NCBI RefSeq assembly: GCF_039543385.1
Contig: NZ_BAABJQ010000001.1
Location: 62,001-126,000 of the forward strand
From: Rugosimonospora acidiphila
GTDB lineage: Bacteria; Actinomycetota; Actinomycetes; Mycobacteriales; Micromonosporaceae
Length of the DNA stretch: 64,000 nt
Direction: 5' to 3'
Positions 55,774 to 64,000 of this stretch are shown here, one piece after another; position 1 is the first letter of the stretch; the number at the start of each line of letters is the position of its first letter. Both the position numbers and the translations under genes were made by a program. A model generated the notes under the pieces. The model was given only the letters and a program-made list of their open reading frames with translations, ran no database searches and had not been told where the DNA came from.

Positions 55774-57852
55774 CTAGTCGTCGAGCCAGTCGAGCGAGCG
55801 GCGTGTCTCCTGCTGCGGCGGCTCGTATCCGCCGCGCGGCTGGCCGTGCCCGCCGCCCCGCTGCTGCTGCTGTTGTTGCTCGTACGGGTCGGCCGGTGGC
55901 TGGTACCCGCCCCGGGGCTGGTAGCCGCCGCGCTGCTCACGGCCACTCCCGTCGTACCCGGCGCCACGCTGGTCGTCGTAGCCGGCCGGCTGCTCGTACC
56001 CGCCGGCGGGCTCGTACCCACCGCCGGGCTCGCCGTACCGAGAGGTCGCCTGGTCGGCTCCGTACCCGCCGCCCTCGTACCGCCGGGTGCTGTCCTGGTG
56101 CCCGCCGCCGCGGTGGCCGGCGTCGTACCCGGCGCCACGCTGCTCGTCGTAGCCGGCCGGCTGCTCATACCCGCCGCCGGACTCGTACCCGCCGGAGCCG
56201 CCGTACCGCGAGGTGGGGGCCTGGTCGCCGCCGCCGTAGCGGGTGGTCGCCTGGTCCCCGCCGTAACGCGAGGTGGGGGCCTGGTCCCCGCCGGTGTAGC
56301 GGGAGGTGGCCTGGTCGGCTCCGTACCCGCCGCCCGAGGAGGGCGGCTCGGCCCGGCCGTACGTGGTGGGCTCGTTGTAGCCGTTGTAGTCGCGGGGTGG
56401 CGCGGCGTAGGGGTCGGCGGCCGGCCCCGGGTTCGGCGCGCCGTACGCCGGCCGGGTGGGCTCGTAGGCGCCGGTACCCGCGTCGTAGCCGGCACCCCGG
56501 TCGTAGTCGCGCTCGCCGTACCCGCCGCCCGCGTAGGAGTCGCCGTACCCGCCGCCGCCGTACCCGCCGTCGCCCTGGTACCCCGGGGTGGCGCCGTAGC
56601 CGGCCACCTGCGTCGGGTCGGGTGCGCCGTACGGGTCGGCGTACTCGTCGACCACCGGCCTCTGCAGCATGGTTGGCGCGTCGGACATCACGTTGCCGTA
56701 CCCGCCGGACCGGATCTGGGTCTCGTCGTTCGACCCCCGGTAGGCGCCCCGGCTCGCCGGCACCGGGGACGGGCCGCGGCGCGGCATGTCGCTGTCGTCC
56801 TCGCCCGGGTCCCCGCCCTCGTTGCGGCGGCGCCAGAGTATGTAGCCGATCGCGCCGGCGCCGGCCAGCACGAGGATCACGCCGAGCACGATCAGCAGCA
56901 TCGAGAGGCCGCTGCCGCCGCCGTCGCCACCGCTGGCGGCGGCCCCCTGGGTCGCGAGACCCACCACCGAGGCGGTCGGGCCGGCGGCGCTGGGTATCGG
57001 CAGCGGGCTGTCCGAGGCGCTGGCGGGCGCGTTGGCCGTGAGCACGATGCTGGCCAGGTTGTAGGACTGCCCGGCCTGCGTGTCCTGGCTGACGTCCTTC
57101 TCCTGGTAGCCGTCCTTGGTCACGACCAGCGCGATCTCGCCGGGCGAGATCGGGTTGCTGTCCGTGGACCGGAAGGAGAACTTCCCGCTGGAGCTGGTGG
57201 GAGTCTGGTAGGTGTGACCTTCGCCATCCTGCATCGCCACGTTGGCGCCCGCGACCGGGTTGCCGGTGGAGATGTCGTGGACGCTTCCGCTGATCGCGGC
57301 GACGGTCGTCGGCGCGGCCTTGGTGGTCGGCGGTGGCGGGGGCGGGGGCGGGGCGGCGGCGTCGCCGTGGGCGACCACCTGGAAGTTGGCGCTGTCGCTG
57401 TGCTGCTGCCCGTCCGCGGTGTCGTTCGTCGCCACATTCACGGTGCCGCTGCCGGTCACCGTCTGCCCAGCCGGGATGTTCTGCGTCGCCTTGATGCTGA
57501 ACGAGATCGTGGCCCGGGTGTCGTCGTCGCCGGCCTTGAACGTCACGGTGCACGACGTATCGCCGTTGCCCTCGCAACCCTTGGGGTCACTGACCGTGAA
57601 ATTGCTGTTCAGGCCATTGATCGTGACGGTGACGTCCTCATCCTGGCCGCCCTGGGCGATCGGGTTCTTGTTCTGAACAACGATCTGGAGGTTCTGTTTG
57701 GCGCCGGGGCCGAAGTCGCCCAGTGGACTAACAGACACCCCGATGGCGCTGTCGGCGAAAGCGGGCGTCGCGACGGCGCCCATGGTTCCCGCTACCAACA
57801 CCGCCATGAGTCCGGCACGCAGCGTCCAGGCTCGTCGGTGCGCAGTCAACAT
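55774..57852 (-). CDS. Secreted-domain membrane protein with GY-rich cytoplasmic tail
   Basis: The 692-residue protein begins with a signal peptide (LRAGLMAVLVAGTMGAVATPAFADS). An extracellular domain of about 140 residues with a disulfide pair follows, then a Pro-rich linker and a carboxypeptidase-regulatory-like beta domain (ISGSVHDISTGNPVAGANVAM). One transmembrane helix (MLLIVLGVILVLAGAGAIGYILW) leads into a cytoplasmic tail of about 330 residues. The tail is made of Gly-Tyr-rich repeats such as ATSRYGG, GGYEQPAGYD and GGGYG, plus a Gln run, and ends SLDWLDD. ATG 57852 is preferred over the in-frame start at 57903 because the signal peptide follows it directly. Function unknown; envelope or cell-division scaffolding is a guess. 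Confidence 0.78.
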   Translation of the reverse strand: MLTAHRRAWTLRAGLMAVLVAGTMGAVATPAFADSAIGVSVSPLGDFGPGAKQNLQIVVQNKNPIAQGGQDEDVTVTINGLNSNFTVSDPKGCEGNGDTSCTVTFKAGDDDTRATISFSIKATQNIPAGQTVTGSGTVNVATNDTADGQQHSDSANFQVVAHGDAAAPPPPPPPPTTKAAPTTVAAISGSVHDISTGNPVAGANVAMQDGEGHTYQTPTSSSGKFSFRSTDSNPISPGEIALVVTKDGYQEKDVSQDTQAGQSYNLASIVLTANAPASASDSPLPIPSAAGPTASVVGLATQGAAASGGDGGGSGLSMLLIVLGVILVLAGAGAIGYILWRRRNEGGDPGEDDSDMPRRGPSPVPASRGAYRGSNDETQIRSGGYGNVMSDAPTMLQRPVVDEYADPYGAPDPTQVAGYGATPGYQGDGGYGGGGYGDSYAGGGYGERDYDRGAGYDAGTGAYEPTRPAYGAPNPGPAADPYAAPPRDYNGYNEPTTYGRAEPPSSGGGYGADQATSRYTGGDQAPTSRYGGDQATTRYGGGDQAPTSRYGGSGGYESGGGYEQPAGYDEQRGAGYDAGHRGGGHQDSTRRYEGGGYGADQATSRYGEPGGGYEPAGGYEQPAGYDDQRGAGYDGSGREQRGGYQPRGGYQPPADPYEQQQQQQRGGGHGQPRGGYEPPQQETRRSLDWLDD

Positions 57853-57980
57853 CCACCGCCTTCCGTTCTGACTACCCCCCGTGCGGATTTGCACCGTGGG
57901 CAACTATGCCTTGTCTGGTGTCCCGACGAAAGTCAGGGGGCATGCCTAAGTAGGTCGGGTGCGAGTCGTATCGTCCCGAC

Positions 57981-58343
57981 GTGTCCCCTGTGCACCCCGG
58001 TCCGGCGGCTGTGGCCGCCTCCGTCCAGGCCCTCGACGCCGGTCAAGAACCGGCTCGTGAGCTGCTGCGCGATGCCGTGCGGTGGTTGTTGTCCGAACTC
58101 TCCTCGCGTGCGCCTGGCCGATCGGTGGAGGTGCGGGTCCCACCCTACGGTGCAATTCAGTGCGTCGCCGGCCCGCGACACACTCGTGGTACGCCGCCGA
58201 ACGTGATCGAGACGGATCCGGTCACCTGGGTACGACTCGCCACCGGGCGGCTGGAATGGTCCCGGGCACTGGCGGAGGGCCGGGCCGCGGCGAGCGGCAT
58301 CCGTACCGACATCTCCGAGTTGCTGCCCGTCTGGACGGGATGA
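57981..58343 (+). CDS. Sterol carrier family protein (bacterial SCP ortholog)
   Basis: The 120-residue protein fits the small bacterial SCP-like family often found upstream of purF in actinobacteria. The N-terminal helix region has ARELLRDAVRWLLSELSSRAPGRSVEVRVPPYGAIQCVAGP. The TPPNVIETDPVTWVRLATGRLEWSRALAEGRAAASGIRTDIS segment resembles the C-terminal lipid-binding part of SCP2/MDMPI domains. GTG start. Function unknown. Confidence 0.82.
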   Translation: MSPVHPGPAAVAASVQALDAGQEPARELLRDAVRWLLSELSSRAPGRSVEVRVPPYGAIQCVAGPRHTRGTPPNVIETDPVTWVRLATGRLEWSRALAEGRAAASGIRTDISELLPVWTG

Positions 58344-58508
58344 CCCGTCCCGGGGGCGCCGCGAGGTATGCGATGTCGGCGTGCGTAGCGGCGTCGATGC
58401 CCTGCGTAGCCCTACTGACGGCAACGAAAAGCTGGCTCTCCGCTATGCCTTCTGGCTCGCGTACACTGTCACGCGAACAGGAAGCACCAGCGGCGCAAGG
58501 AGCGGCAA

Positions 58509-60122
58509 GTGCCCCGAGGCGACGGCCGGTTGAGTCACGAGCTTGACCCAGGGCGGCCCGGCCCGCAGGACGCGTGTGGGGTCTTCGGGGTCTGGGCCCC
58601 CGGCGAAGAGGTAGCCAAGCTGACCTACTTCGGGCTATACGCGCTCCAGCACCGTGGCCAGGAGGCGGCCGGCATAGCGGTCAGCGACGGCACCGGCGTG
58701 ATGGTCTACAAGGATCTCGGCCTGGTCGCCCAGGTCTTCGACGAGCCGACCCTGGCCAGCCTGCAGGGGCACCTGGCCATCGGGCACGCCCGCTACTCCA
58801 CGACCGGCGGCCCGACCTGGGAGAATTCCCAGCCGACCATCCAGTCCACGGAGACCGGGACCACCATCGCCCTGGCTCACAACGGCAACCTGGTCAACAC
58901 CGCCGACCTGTCCGCCGCGATCCAGACCGAGGACGGCTCGACCAGCGACACGGCCCTGGTCACCGCGATGCTCGCGAGCATGCCCGACCTGTCGGTCGAG
59001 GCCGCGGCCATGCGGGTGCTGCCCCAGCTGCGTGGCGCCTTCAGCTTCGTGTTCATGGACGAGGACACGCTCTACGCGGCCCGTGACGTGAACGGGGTAC
59101 GTCCCCTGGTGCTCGGCCGCCTCGAACGTGGCTGGGTAGTGGCCAGCGAGACCGCCGCCCTGGACATCGTGGGCGCCAGCGTGGTGCGCGAGATCGAGCC
59201 CGGCGAGCTGATCGCCATCGACGAGGACGGGCTGCGCTCGCAGCGCTTCGCGGCACCCGATCCCAAGGGCTGTCTGTTCGAATACGTCTACCTGGCCCGG
59301 CCGGACACCACGATCGTCGGGCGCAACGTCTACGCCACCCGGGTCGCCATCGGCCGCCGGCTCGCCCAGGAGCACCCGGTCGAGGCGGACCTGGTCATCC
59401 CGGTACCGGAGTCGGGCACCCCGGCCGCCATCGGCTACGCCGAGGAGTCCGGCATCCCGTACGGGCTGGGCCTGGTCAAGAACACCTACGTGGGCCGCAC
59501 CTTCATCCAGCCGTCGCAGACCATCCGACAGCTCGGCGTGCGGCTCAAGCTCAACCCGCTGCGGGAGGCCGTCCGGGGCCGCCGCGTGGTGGTGGTCGAC
59601 GACTCGATCGTGCGGGGCAACACGCAGCGCGCGATCGTCCGGATGCTGCGCGAGTCCGGCGCGCTGGAGGTGCACGTGCGCATCTCCTCGCCACCGGTCA
59701 AGTGGCCGTGCTTCTACGGCATCGATTTCGCGACCCGGGCCGAGCTGATCGCCAACGGGTTGGACACGGAGGGCATCCGCCGCTCTATCGGTGCCGACTC
59801 CCTGGGCTACGTCTCGCTGCCCGGTCTCATCGCCGCGACCGAACAGCCTCGGACCCGGCTGTGCCGGGCGTGCTTCGACGGGGAGTACCCGATCGGGCTG
59901 CCCAGCGACAACCTCATCGGAAAACACGTGCTGGAGAGCGTCGGCCGGCGGGTGGCCGGTGACGCCACCCACGATGACCCGGGCGGCGCCATGGCGGGCC
60001 AACTGGCCGGCGCCGGAATGGGCCGCGACAGCGAGGCCGAGCGCCACGAGCCGACCGACGACGCCACCGATGCCCGTGGCACCGCGAATTTTGGGACGGC
60101 GGACGCGCTGCTGCGTCAGTGA
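58509..60122 (+). CDS. purF: Amidophosphoribosyltransferase
   Basis: PurF commits PRPP to purine synthesis by making phosphoribosylamine. The 537-residue protein has a 22-residue propeptide ending before Cys23 (QDACGVFG), which is cleaved to free the N-terminal nucleophile. The glutaminase domain has YALQHRGQEAAGIA and HARYSTTGG. The PRPP motif is VVVVDDSIVRGNTQ. Cysteines in PKGCLFEY, WPCFYGID and RLCRACFDGEYP fit a 4Fe-4S cluster as in the Bacillus enzyme. The tail after LESVGRRVAGDATHDDPGG is disordered. The GTG start has AAGGAG upstream. Confidence 0.97.
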   Translation: MPRGDGRLSHELDPGRPGPQDACGVFGVWAPGEEVAKLTYFGLYALQHRGQEAAGIAVSDGTGVMVYKDLGLVAQVFDEPTLASLQGHLAIGHARYSTTGGPTWENSQPTIQSTETGTTIALAHNGNLVNTADLSAAIQTEDGSTSDTALVTAMLASMPDLSVEAAAMRVLPQLRGAFSFVFMDEDTLYAARDVNGVRPLVLGRLERGWVVASETAALDIVGASVVREIEPGELIAIDEDGLRSQRFAAPDPKGCLFEYVYLARPDTTIVGRNVYATRVAIGRRLAQEHPVEADLVIPVPESGTPAAIGYAEESGIPYGLGLVKNTYVGRTFIQPSQTIRQLGVRLKLNPLREAVRGRRVVVVDDSIVRGNTQRAIVRMLRESGALEVHVRISSPPVKWPCFYGIDFATRAELIANGLDTEGIRRSIGADSLGYVSLPGLIAATEQPRTRLCRACFDGEYPIGLPSDNLIGKHVLESVGRRVAGDATHDDPGGAMAGQLAGAGMGRDSEAERHEPTDDATDARGTANFGTADALLRQ

Positions 60123-60207
60123 CCACGAAGGTAACCGACGTCGGCCCGATGGTCGACCGGGCGGAAGCGCTTAACCGGGGCGCAACCGTCGTACGGAGGA
60201 GATAACA

Positions 60208-61335
60208 GTGACGCAGACCGAGCGGGCCGAGACCCCATTCCAGCCGTGGTCGGCTGGCAACGGACGCTCCGGCCGTAAGCGGACAGTAACCTACGCCGAC
60301 TCCGGTGTCTCGATACACGCCGGAGAACAGGCCGTCGAGTTGCTCAAGCCGAAGGTGCAACGCACCCTTCGACCTGAGGTGATCGGCGGCGTCGGCGGCT
60401 TCGCGGGCCTCTTCCGGCTGGACATGAAGAAGTACAAGCAGCCGGTCTTGGCCTCCTCCGCGGACGGCGTGGGCACCAAGCTCACCGTGGCGCAGGCCAT
60501 GGACATCCACGACACGGTCGGCATCGACCTGGTCGCGATGGTCGTCGACGACCTGGTCGCATGCGGCGCCGAGCCGCTGTTCCTGCTGGACTACATCGCC
60601 TGCGGCGAGGTGGTCCCGGAACGGATCTCGGAGATCGCGGCGGGGATCGCGGACGGCTGCCGGGCGGCGGGCTGTGCCCTGCTCGGCGGGGAGACCGCGG
60701 AGCACCCCGGCGTGATGCGCCCGCACGAGTACGACATCTCCGGCACCGGGGTCGGCGTGGTCGAGGCCGACGCGATCCTGGACCGGGAGAATGTCCAGCT
60801 CGGCGACGTGGTCATCGCCATGGGCTCGTCCGGGCTGCACTCCAACGGGTTCTCGCTGGTGCGGCACGTGCTGCTCGCCGGCTCCGGGCGGCTGCGGCTG
60901 GACAGCATCGTCGAGGAACTCGGCACCCAGCGCAGCCTCGGCGAGGAGCTGCTCACGCCGACCAGGATCTACGCCAAGGACTGCCTGGCCCTGGTCGAGG
61001 AGTGTGACGTGCGGGTGTTCGCGCACATCACCGGCGGCGGCATCCCCGGCAACCTGTGCCGGGTCCTGCCCGACGGCATGGACGCCATGGTCGACCGCTC
61101 GACCTGGCGGCCGCAGCCGATCTTCGACCTGGTGCAGGCCAGGGGACGGATCGAGGCCGCCGACATGGAGAGCACCTTCAACATGGGCGTCGGCATGATG
61201 GCCGTGGTCTCGGCCGAGGACGCGGACCGGGCGCTGGCGCTGCTGGCGGCCCGCAAGGTCGAGGCGTGGCCGGTAGGGGAGATCGTCGAGGGTACCGGCA
61301 CGGTGCAGATGGTCGGCTCGTACACGAGGGGGTAG
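60208..61335 (+). CDS. purM: AIR synthetase (phosphoribosylformylglycinamidine cyclo-ligase)
   Basis: PurM (375 residues) closes the imidazole ring of AIR using ATP. Signatures: VTYADSGVSIHAGEQAVELLK, SADGVGTKLTVAQAMD, GIDLVAMVVDDLVACGAEPLFLLDYIACG, LLGGETAEHPGVM, and HITGGGIPGNLCRVLP. The GTG at 60208 has a strong CGGAGGAGA ribosome binding site. It has an N-terminal extension of about 25 residues before the core. It is 85 bases after purF, so co-transcription with purF is likely. Confidence 0.97.
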   Translation: MTQTERAETPFQPWSAGNGRSGRKRTVTYADSGVSIHAGEQAVELLKPKVQRTLRPEVIGGVGGFAGLFRLDMKKYKQPVLASSADGVGTKLTVAQAMDIHDTVGIDLVAMVVDDLVACGAEPLFLLDYIACGEVVPERISEIAAGIADGCRAAGCALLGGETAEHPGVMRPHEYDISGTGVGVVEADAILDRENVQLGDVVIAMGSSGLHSNGFSLVRHVLLAGSGRLRLDSIVEELGTQRSLGEELLTPTRIYAKDCLALVEECDVRVFAHITGGGIPGNLCRVLPDGMDAMVDRSTWRPQPIFDLVQARGRIEAADMESTFNMGVGMMAVVSAEDADRALALLAARKVEAWPVGEIVEGTGTVQMVGSYTRG

Positions 61336-61337
61336 CA

Positions 61338-61357
61338 CCGGGCTTCGGCCGGCCCGG
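61338..61357 (+). terminator. Weak hairpin after purM
   Basis: CCGGGC and GCCCGG pair around an 8-base loop that includes TTCGG, just after the purM stop. It may reduce read-through into the radical SAM gene. Confidence 0.5.
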
Positions 61358-61447
61358 GGGGTCGATCATTCGGAGGAGGGCGCACTAGCCGGTATGGCTG
61401 GCAGCCCCTAGTCTGAATCGACACTCCCGAGACGGAGGAGGGGACCT

Positions 61448-62566
61448 TTGTCGTCTCCGTCGTGGAGCGGGATGCGCGGGATAGCCGTGGTTCCCTCTTA
61501 CGTGATCATGCAGCCCACCACGTTGTGCAACCTCGACTGTGAGTACTGCTACCTCCCGTTCCGGTCGGTGGAGCGGCGGATGCCCGTCTCCGTGGCCGAG
61601 GCGGTCGCCGCCTCGGCCAACCCCTGGGCGGCGCGGGCGCGCCGGTTCTCCGTCGTCTGGCACGGTGGCGAGCCGACCAGCGTCGGGCGAGCGCACCTGG
61701 CCCGGCTCATGGCCCCGTTCCGCGGTGTCGAGCACCACATCCAGACCAACGCCACGCTGATCGACGACGCCTGGTGCGAGTACTTCGTCGAGCACGGGGT
61801 GCGGGTCGGCGTGAGCGTGGACGGCCCGCGGTCACTGGCCGCGCGGCGGGTGGTCCGAGGGGGCCAGCAGGCGTACGACCGGATCCTGCGCGGGGTCGGT
61901 GCGCTGCGCCGGCACGGCATCCCGTTCGCCGCCCTGTGCGTGGTCTCCGACCCCCGGCCGGGCCTGGCCGCCGACCTGTACGAATTCTTCCTCGAGCTGG
62001 GCTGCTACGCGCTGGGCATCAACGTCGAGGAGCGGGAGGGCGTCAACCTCCGGGAGACCGGTTTCGGCGGAGCGGCCATGCAGACCTTCTGGGCGGAGCT
62101 GACCGCGGCCTGGCGGGCCGACCCGCGGATCGAGCTGCGCGAGGTCGAGTGGGCCCTGAGGTACGCCGGAGCGGCCCTGGCCGGCACAGATGACCAACTG
62201 CTGCCGCGCCAGTTCGATCCGATCCCGGCGATCGGCGAGGATGGCAGGGTGGTCCTGCTCTCCCCGGAGCTGGCCGGCTTCGTCGACTCCCGGTACGGCG
62301 ACTTCTCCTCGGGCAACGTCATGGAGCACCCACTGCACGAGATCGTCGCCCGGGCGGCACGGCACCGGGAGGGCTGGATCGGCGAGTACCTGTCCGGCGT
62401 CGAGGCGTGCCGGGCCAGCTGTCCGTACTTCGGCTTCTGCGGCGGGGCGCACGCCTCCAACCGGTACTTCGAGCATGGCCGGTTCGACGGCACGCAGACC
62501 AACCACTGCCGGAACAGCAAGATCCGCCTGTTGGAGGGAGTGCTGGAGTATGCCCGAGAGCACTGA
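61448..62566 (+). CDS. Radical SAM/SPASM-type peptide maturase (cyclophane-forming type)
   Basis: The 372-residue protein has the radical SAM cluster site CNLDCEYC (Cys27, Cys31, Cys34). It also has the family blocks VVWHGGEPTSVGRAHLARL, HHIQTNATLIDDAWCEYF and GVSVDGP. The C-terminal Cys pattern is C321-x3-C325-x5-C331-x22-C354 with CPYFGFCGGAHASNRYFE and TQTNHC. This pattern matches the short SPASM tail of GrrM/XyeB/FxsB-like enzymes that link aromatic side chains in RiPP peptides. NCBI uses names such as AmcB for an actinobacterial class, but I cannot confirm that assignment. A TTG start is used because an AGGAGG lies seven to eight bases upstream; an ATG eight codons later is an alternative. 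The next peptide gene overlaps its end. Confidence 0.88.
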   Translation: MSSPSWSGMRGIAVVPSYVIMQPTTLCNLDCEYCYLPFRSVERRMPVSVAEAVAASANPWAARARRFSVVWHGGEPTSVGRAHLARLMAPFRGVEHHIQTNATLIDDAWCEYFVEHGVRVGVSVDGPRSLAARRVVRGGQQAYDRILRGVGALRRHGIPFAALCVVSDPRPGLAADLYEFFLELGCYALGINVEEREGVNLRETGFGGAAMQTFWAELTAAWRADPRIELREVEWALRYAGAALAGTDDQLLPRQFDPIPAIGEDGRVVLLSPELAGFVDSRYGDFSSGNVMEHPLHEIVARAARHREGWIGEYLSGVEACRASCPYFGFCGGAHASNRYFEHGRFDGTQTNHCRNSKIRLLEGVLEYAREH

Positions 62567-62738
62567 ATCGATCGCCGACCGGGTGCGCGCCGCCGGGCCG
62601 GGGCTCGCCGCGATGCTGGCCGAGGCGGAGCACGCGTGGCGCGCCCGCACCGAGGATCTGGGTGCCGGTAGCCCGGGATGGCGGCCGTTCGAGGACGCCT
62701 TCCCGACCTTCTACCAGTTCACCAACAGGCCCCGCTGA
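62550..62738 (+). CDS. Candidate RiPP precursor peptide, 62 residues
   Basis: The ATG at 62550 lies 17 bases before the end of the radical SAM gene, with GGAG about five bases upstream, so the two are coupled. Residues 5-35 look like an amphipathic leader helix (SIADRVRAAGPGLAAMLAE). The C-terminal 19 residues are aromatic-rich (WRPFEDAFPTFYQFTNRPR). They hold two aromatic-x-Asp/Asn triplets, FED (47-49) and FTN (57-59), the pattern joined by three-residue cyclophane enzymes. No transporter or protease is adjacent. An alternative is a conserved small accessory protein rather than a substrate. Confidence 0.6.
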   Translation: MPESTESIADRVRAAGPGLAAMLAEAEHAWRARTEDLGAGSPGWRPFEDAFPTFYQFTNRPR

Positions 62739-63040
62739 CGAGGCTCTCAGCCCTTGCCGGGCCCGCCCGCGGTCGCCGGATCCACCCCGCGCGGATGCCG
62801 GGTGAGGCACCCGAGGACGGGCGGCTCGGGGTGCCGCAAAGGCCGGCCCGTCACGGCCGGCCCGTCACCGATCGGTGCACTTGTCAGCCGGCGCCCCTGA
62901 TGCCCGGGCCGCTGACGGGATCGCCGTCGCGTTGCCGCTGGCACCGGGGTGAGGGCCCCAGCGCGCCGTTCGGACCGATCTGATCGCGCCGTCGGCAGAG
63001 CCGGGATCGCCGGAGTGGGAAGGGTCACACCGGACGGCGC
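62739..63040. other. Gap without a recognisable gene
   Basis: About 300 bases between the peptide gene and the terminator show no family-like frame on either strand. A 14-base unit GGCCGGCCCGTCAC is repeated near 62841-62868. Nothing further was recognised. Confidence 0.4.
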
Positions 63041-63088
63041 GGCGGCACACTTAAGCACGCGGGAGAAACCGCGTGCTTGTGTGCCGCC
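63041..63088. terminator. Long bidirectional terminator
   Basis: GGCGGCACAC-TT-AAGCACGCGG pairs with CCGCGTGCTT-GTGTGCCGCC around GAGAAA: 20 bp with a two-base bulge. It ends six bases after the stop of the DUF3073 gene (minus strand) and also serves the peptide operon. Confidence 0.95.
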
Positions 63089-63094
63089 CGGTCC

Positions 63095-63316
63095 TTACCG
63101 GCGCCCAGGCGTCCAGGCGCCGTCGTCCGACTCGTCCTCGTCGTCCTCATCGTCCGAGTCGTCGTCAAGCAACTCGCCGTAGTTGTCGAAGTGTTCCTTC
63201 GACTTCTCGCTGCTGGCGAGCTCGCGCTGCAGTGCAGCGAGGTCGGTGTTTGGGGAGTGGTACTTCAACTCCCGGGCCACCTTTGTCTGCTTCGCCTTAG
63301 CTCGGCCGCGCCCCAT
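63095..63316 (-). CDS. DUF3073 family protein
   Basis: The 73-residue protein starts MGRGRAKAKQTKVARELKYH, which is the hallmark of the actinobacterial DUF3073 family. It continues SPNTDLAALQRELAS and ends in an acidic Asp/Glu run followed by GAWTPGRR. The ATG at 63316 is chosen over the frame's earlier start six codons upstream because of the family start and a GAGGGGG ribosome binding site. Function unknown; the location near purM is typical. Confidence 0.95.
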   Translation of the reverse strand: MGRGRAKAKQTKVARELKYHSPNTDLAALQRELASSEKSKEHFDNYGELLDDDSDDEDDEDESDDGAWTPGRR

Positions 63317-63502
63317 GGCTCGACCCCCTCGCACAGAATTACGGGGCAGCCCAATCCAGACGCGCCCCGATGACTACAGGCATCTCTCGTGGCTCATACG
63401 GTACATGTCGAGAGCCAGGTTCGGCACCTCGGCCCTCCGCCACCCGGTCCTTACCCGGCGGGCCGGCCCGTCCAACGACTCTGACGAGCCGGACCCGATC
63501 TA

Positions 63503-64000
63503 TTAAAGCCTGATCGTCCGCAAACGCCCGACTTCGGCCATCCGGCGCTCGGCGAGCCGGTCCGCGGCGGCCGCCGGAGGCACTCCCTCGGCGTCACCCA
63601 GGGCCAGGATCTGCCGGGTGGTGTCGAAGATCTTGGTGGCCCGCAGCTTCGCACGGTCGAAGTTGAAGCCCTCGATCTCGTCGGCCACCTGGATCACGCC
63701 GCCGGCGTTGACCACGTAGTCCGGCGCGTACAGGATGCCCCGGTCCGCCAGCAGCTTGTCGACGCCCGGGTGGGACAGCTGGTTGTTGGCCGCGCCGGCC
63801 ACGATCTTGGCGCGAAGTACCGCCACCGCGTCGTCGTCCAGGGCGCCGCCGAGCGCGCAGGGGGCGTACACGTCGATGTCGGAGCGGATCAGGTCGTCGG
63901 CGTTGTCGACGAGGTTGACCTGCGGATACGTCGCGCGGACCCAGTCCAGTGCCCGCGAGGAGACATCGGTGGCCACGACCGAGGCGCCGTCCTCCAGCAG
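63503..64000 (-). CDS. Leucine/valine-type amino acid dehydrogenase (C-terminal part)
   Basis: Only the C-terminal 165 residues are in the window; the gene continues past 64000. It matches the Glu/Leu/Phe/Val dehydrogenase family: the end of the NAD-binding domain (ASVVATDVSSRALDWVRATYP), DVYAPCALGGALDD, IVAGAANNQLS and APDYVVNAGGVIQVADEIEGFNFDRAK. The overall pattern (YAPCALGG, NNQL, NAGGVI) points to valine/leucine dehydrogenase rather than glutamate dehydrogenase. The catalytic Lys region is outside the window. Confidence 0.92.
   Translation of the reverse strand: MLEDGASVVATDVSSRALDWVRATYPQVNLVDNADDLIRSDIDVYAPCALGGALDDDAVAVLRAKIVAGAANNQLSHPGVDKLLADRGILYAPDYVVNAGGVIQVADEIEGFNFDRAKLRATKIFDTTRQILALGDAEGVPPAAAADRLAERRMAEVGRLRTIRL

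Overview
This 64 kb window comes from a high-GC actinobacterium. Gene order, family content and the frequent GTG starts with ATGA/GTGA overlaps point to the Micromonosporaceae or close relatives. Supporting content: dnaK-grpE-dnaJ-hspR followed by clpB with HspR (HAIR) operators, pyrE/fba/DUF3151/purA/purD, purSQL, purF-purM-DUF3073, and a FabG4/thiolase/MaoC lipid block. The family-level placement is an inference. No tRNA, rRNA, CRISPR array, insertion sequence or prophage gene was seen. The window is mostly core chromosome, with small pockets of decay.

Region 1 (1-10.7 kb) holds a hemolysin III family protein, a complete 5-oxoprolinase operon pxpB-pxpC-pxpA, a thioredoxin/NHL-repeat protein, an LppU-like membrane protein with a long disordered tail, and a bkdABC-type 2-oxoacid dehydrogenase operon. 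Region 2 (10.9-24.6 kb) is the heat-shock block. Two dynamin-type GTPases and a small membrane protein run leftwards. The dnaK operon runs rightwards from an HspR-controlled promoter, with a 19-codon coupled leader ORF before dnaJ. A frameshifted GH18 chitinase remnant precedes the HAIR-controlled clpB.

Region 3 (24.6-33.9 kb) contains three related four-helix membrane proteins, one broken by an in-frame stop codon. It also has an SDR oxidoreductase, pyrE, an ArsR repressor with a clear palindromic operator, a class II aldolase, a DedA protein, a collapsed amrS pseudogene beside an intact Memo-like amrB, and class II fructose-bisphosphate aldolase. Region 4 (34-37.3 kb) has a Pro-rich MinD/ParA-like ATPase resembling EspI and a degenerate diacylglycerol-kinase-like protein.

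Region 5 (37.4-62 kb) interleaves purine biosynthesis (purA, purD, purB, purC, purS-purQ-purL, purF, purM) with a fatty acid or sterol metabolism block at 40.2-48.7 kb. That block contains an acyl-CoA ligase, acyl-CoA dehydrogenase, SCP2 protein, TetR regulator, MaoC hydratase, FabG4-type reductase and thiolase. A 57-bp tandem repeat separates purA from purD.

Region 6 (61.4-64 kb) is the most interesting. A radical SAM/SPASM-type peptide maturase of the cyclophane-forming type overlaps a 62-residue peptide with an aromatic-rich C-terminus containing two aromatic-X-Asp/Asn motifs. This is a candidate RiPP (modified peptide) pair wedged between purM and a DUF3073 gene. The window ends inside a leucine/valine-type dehydrogenase.
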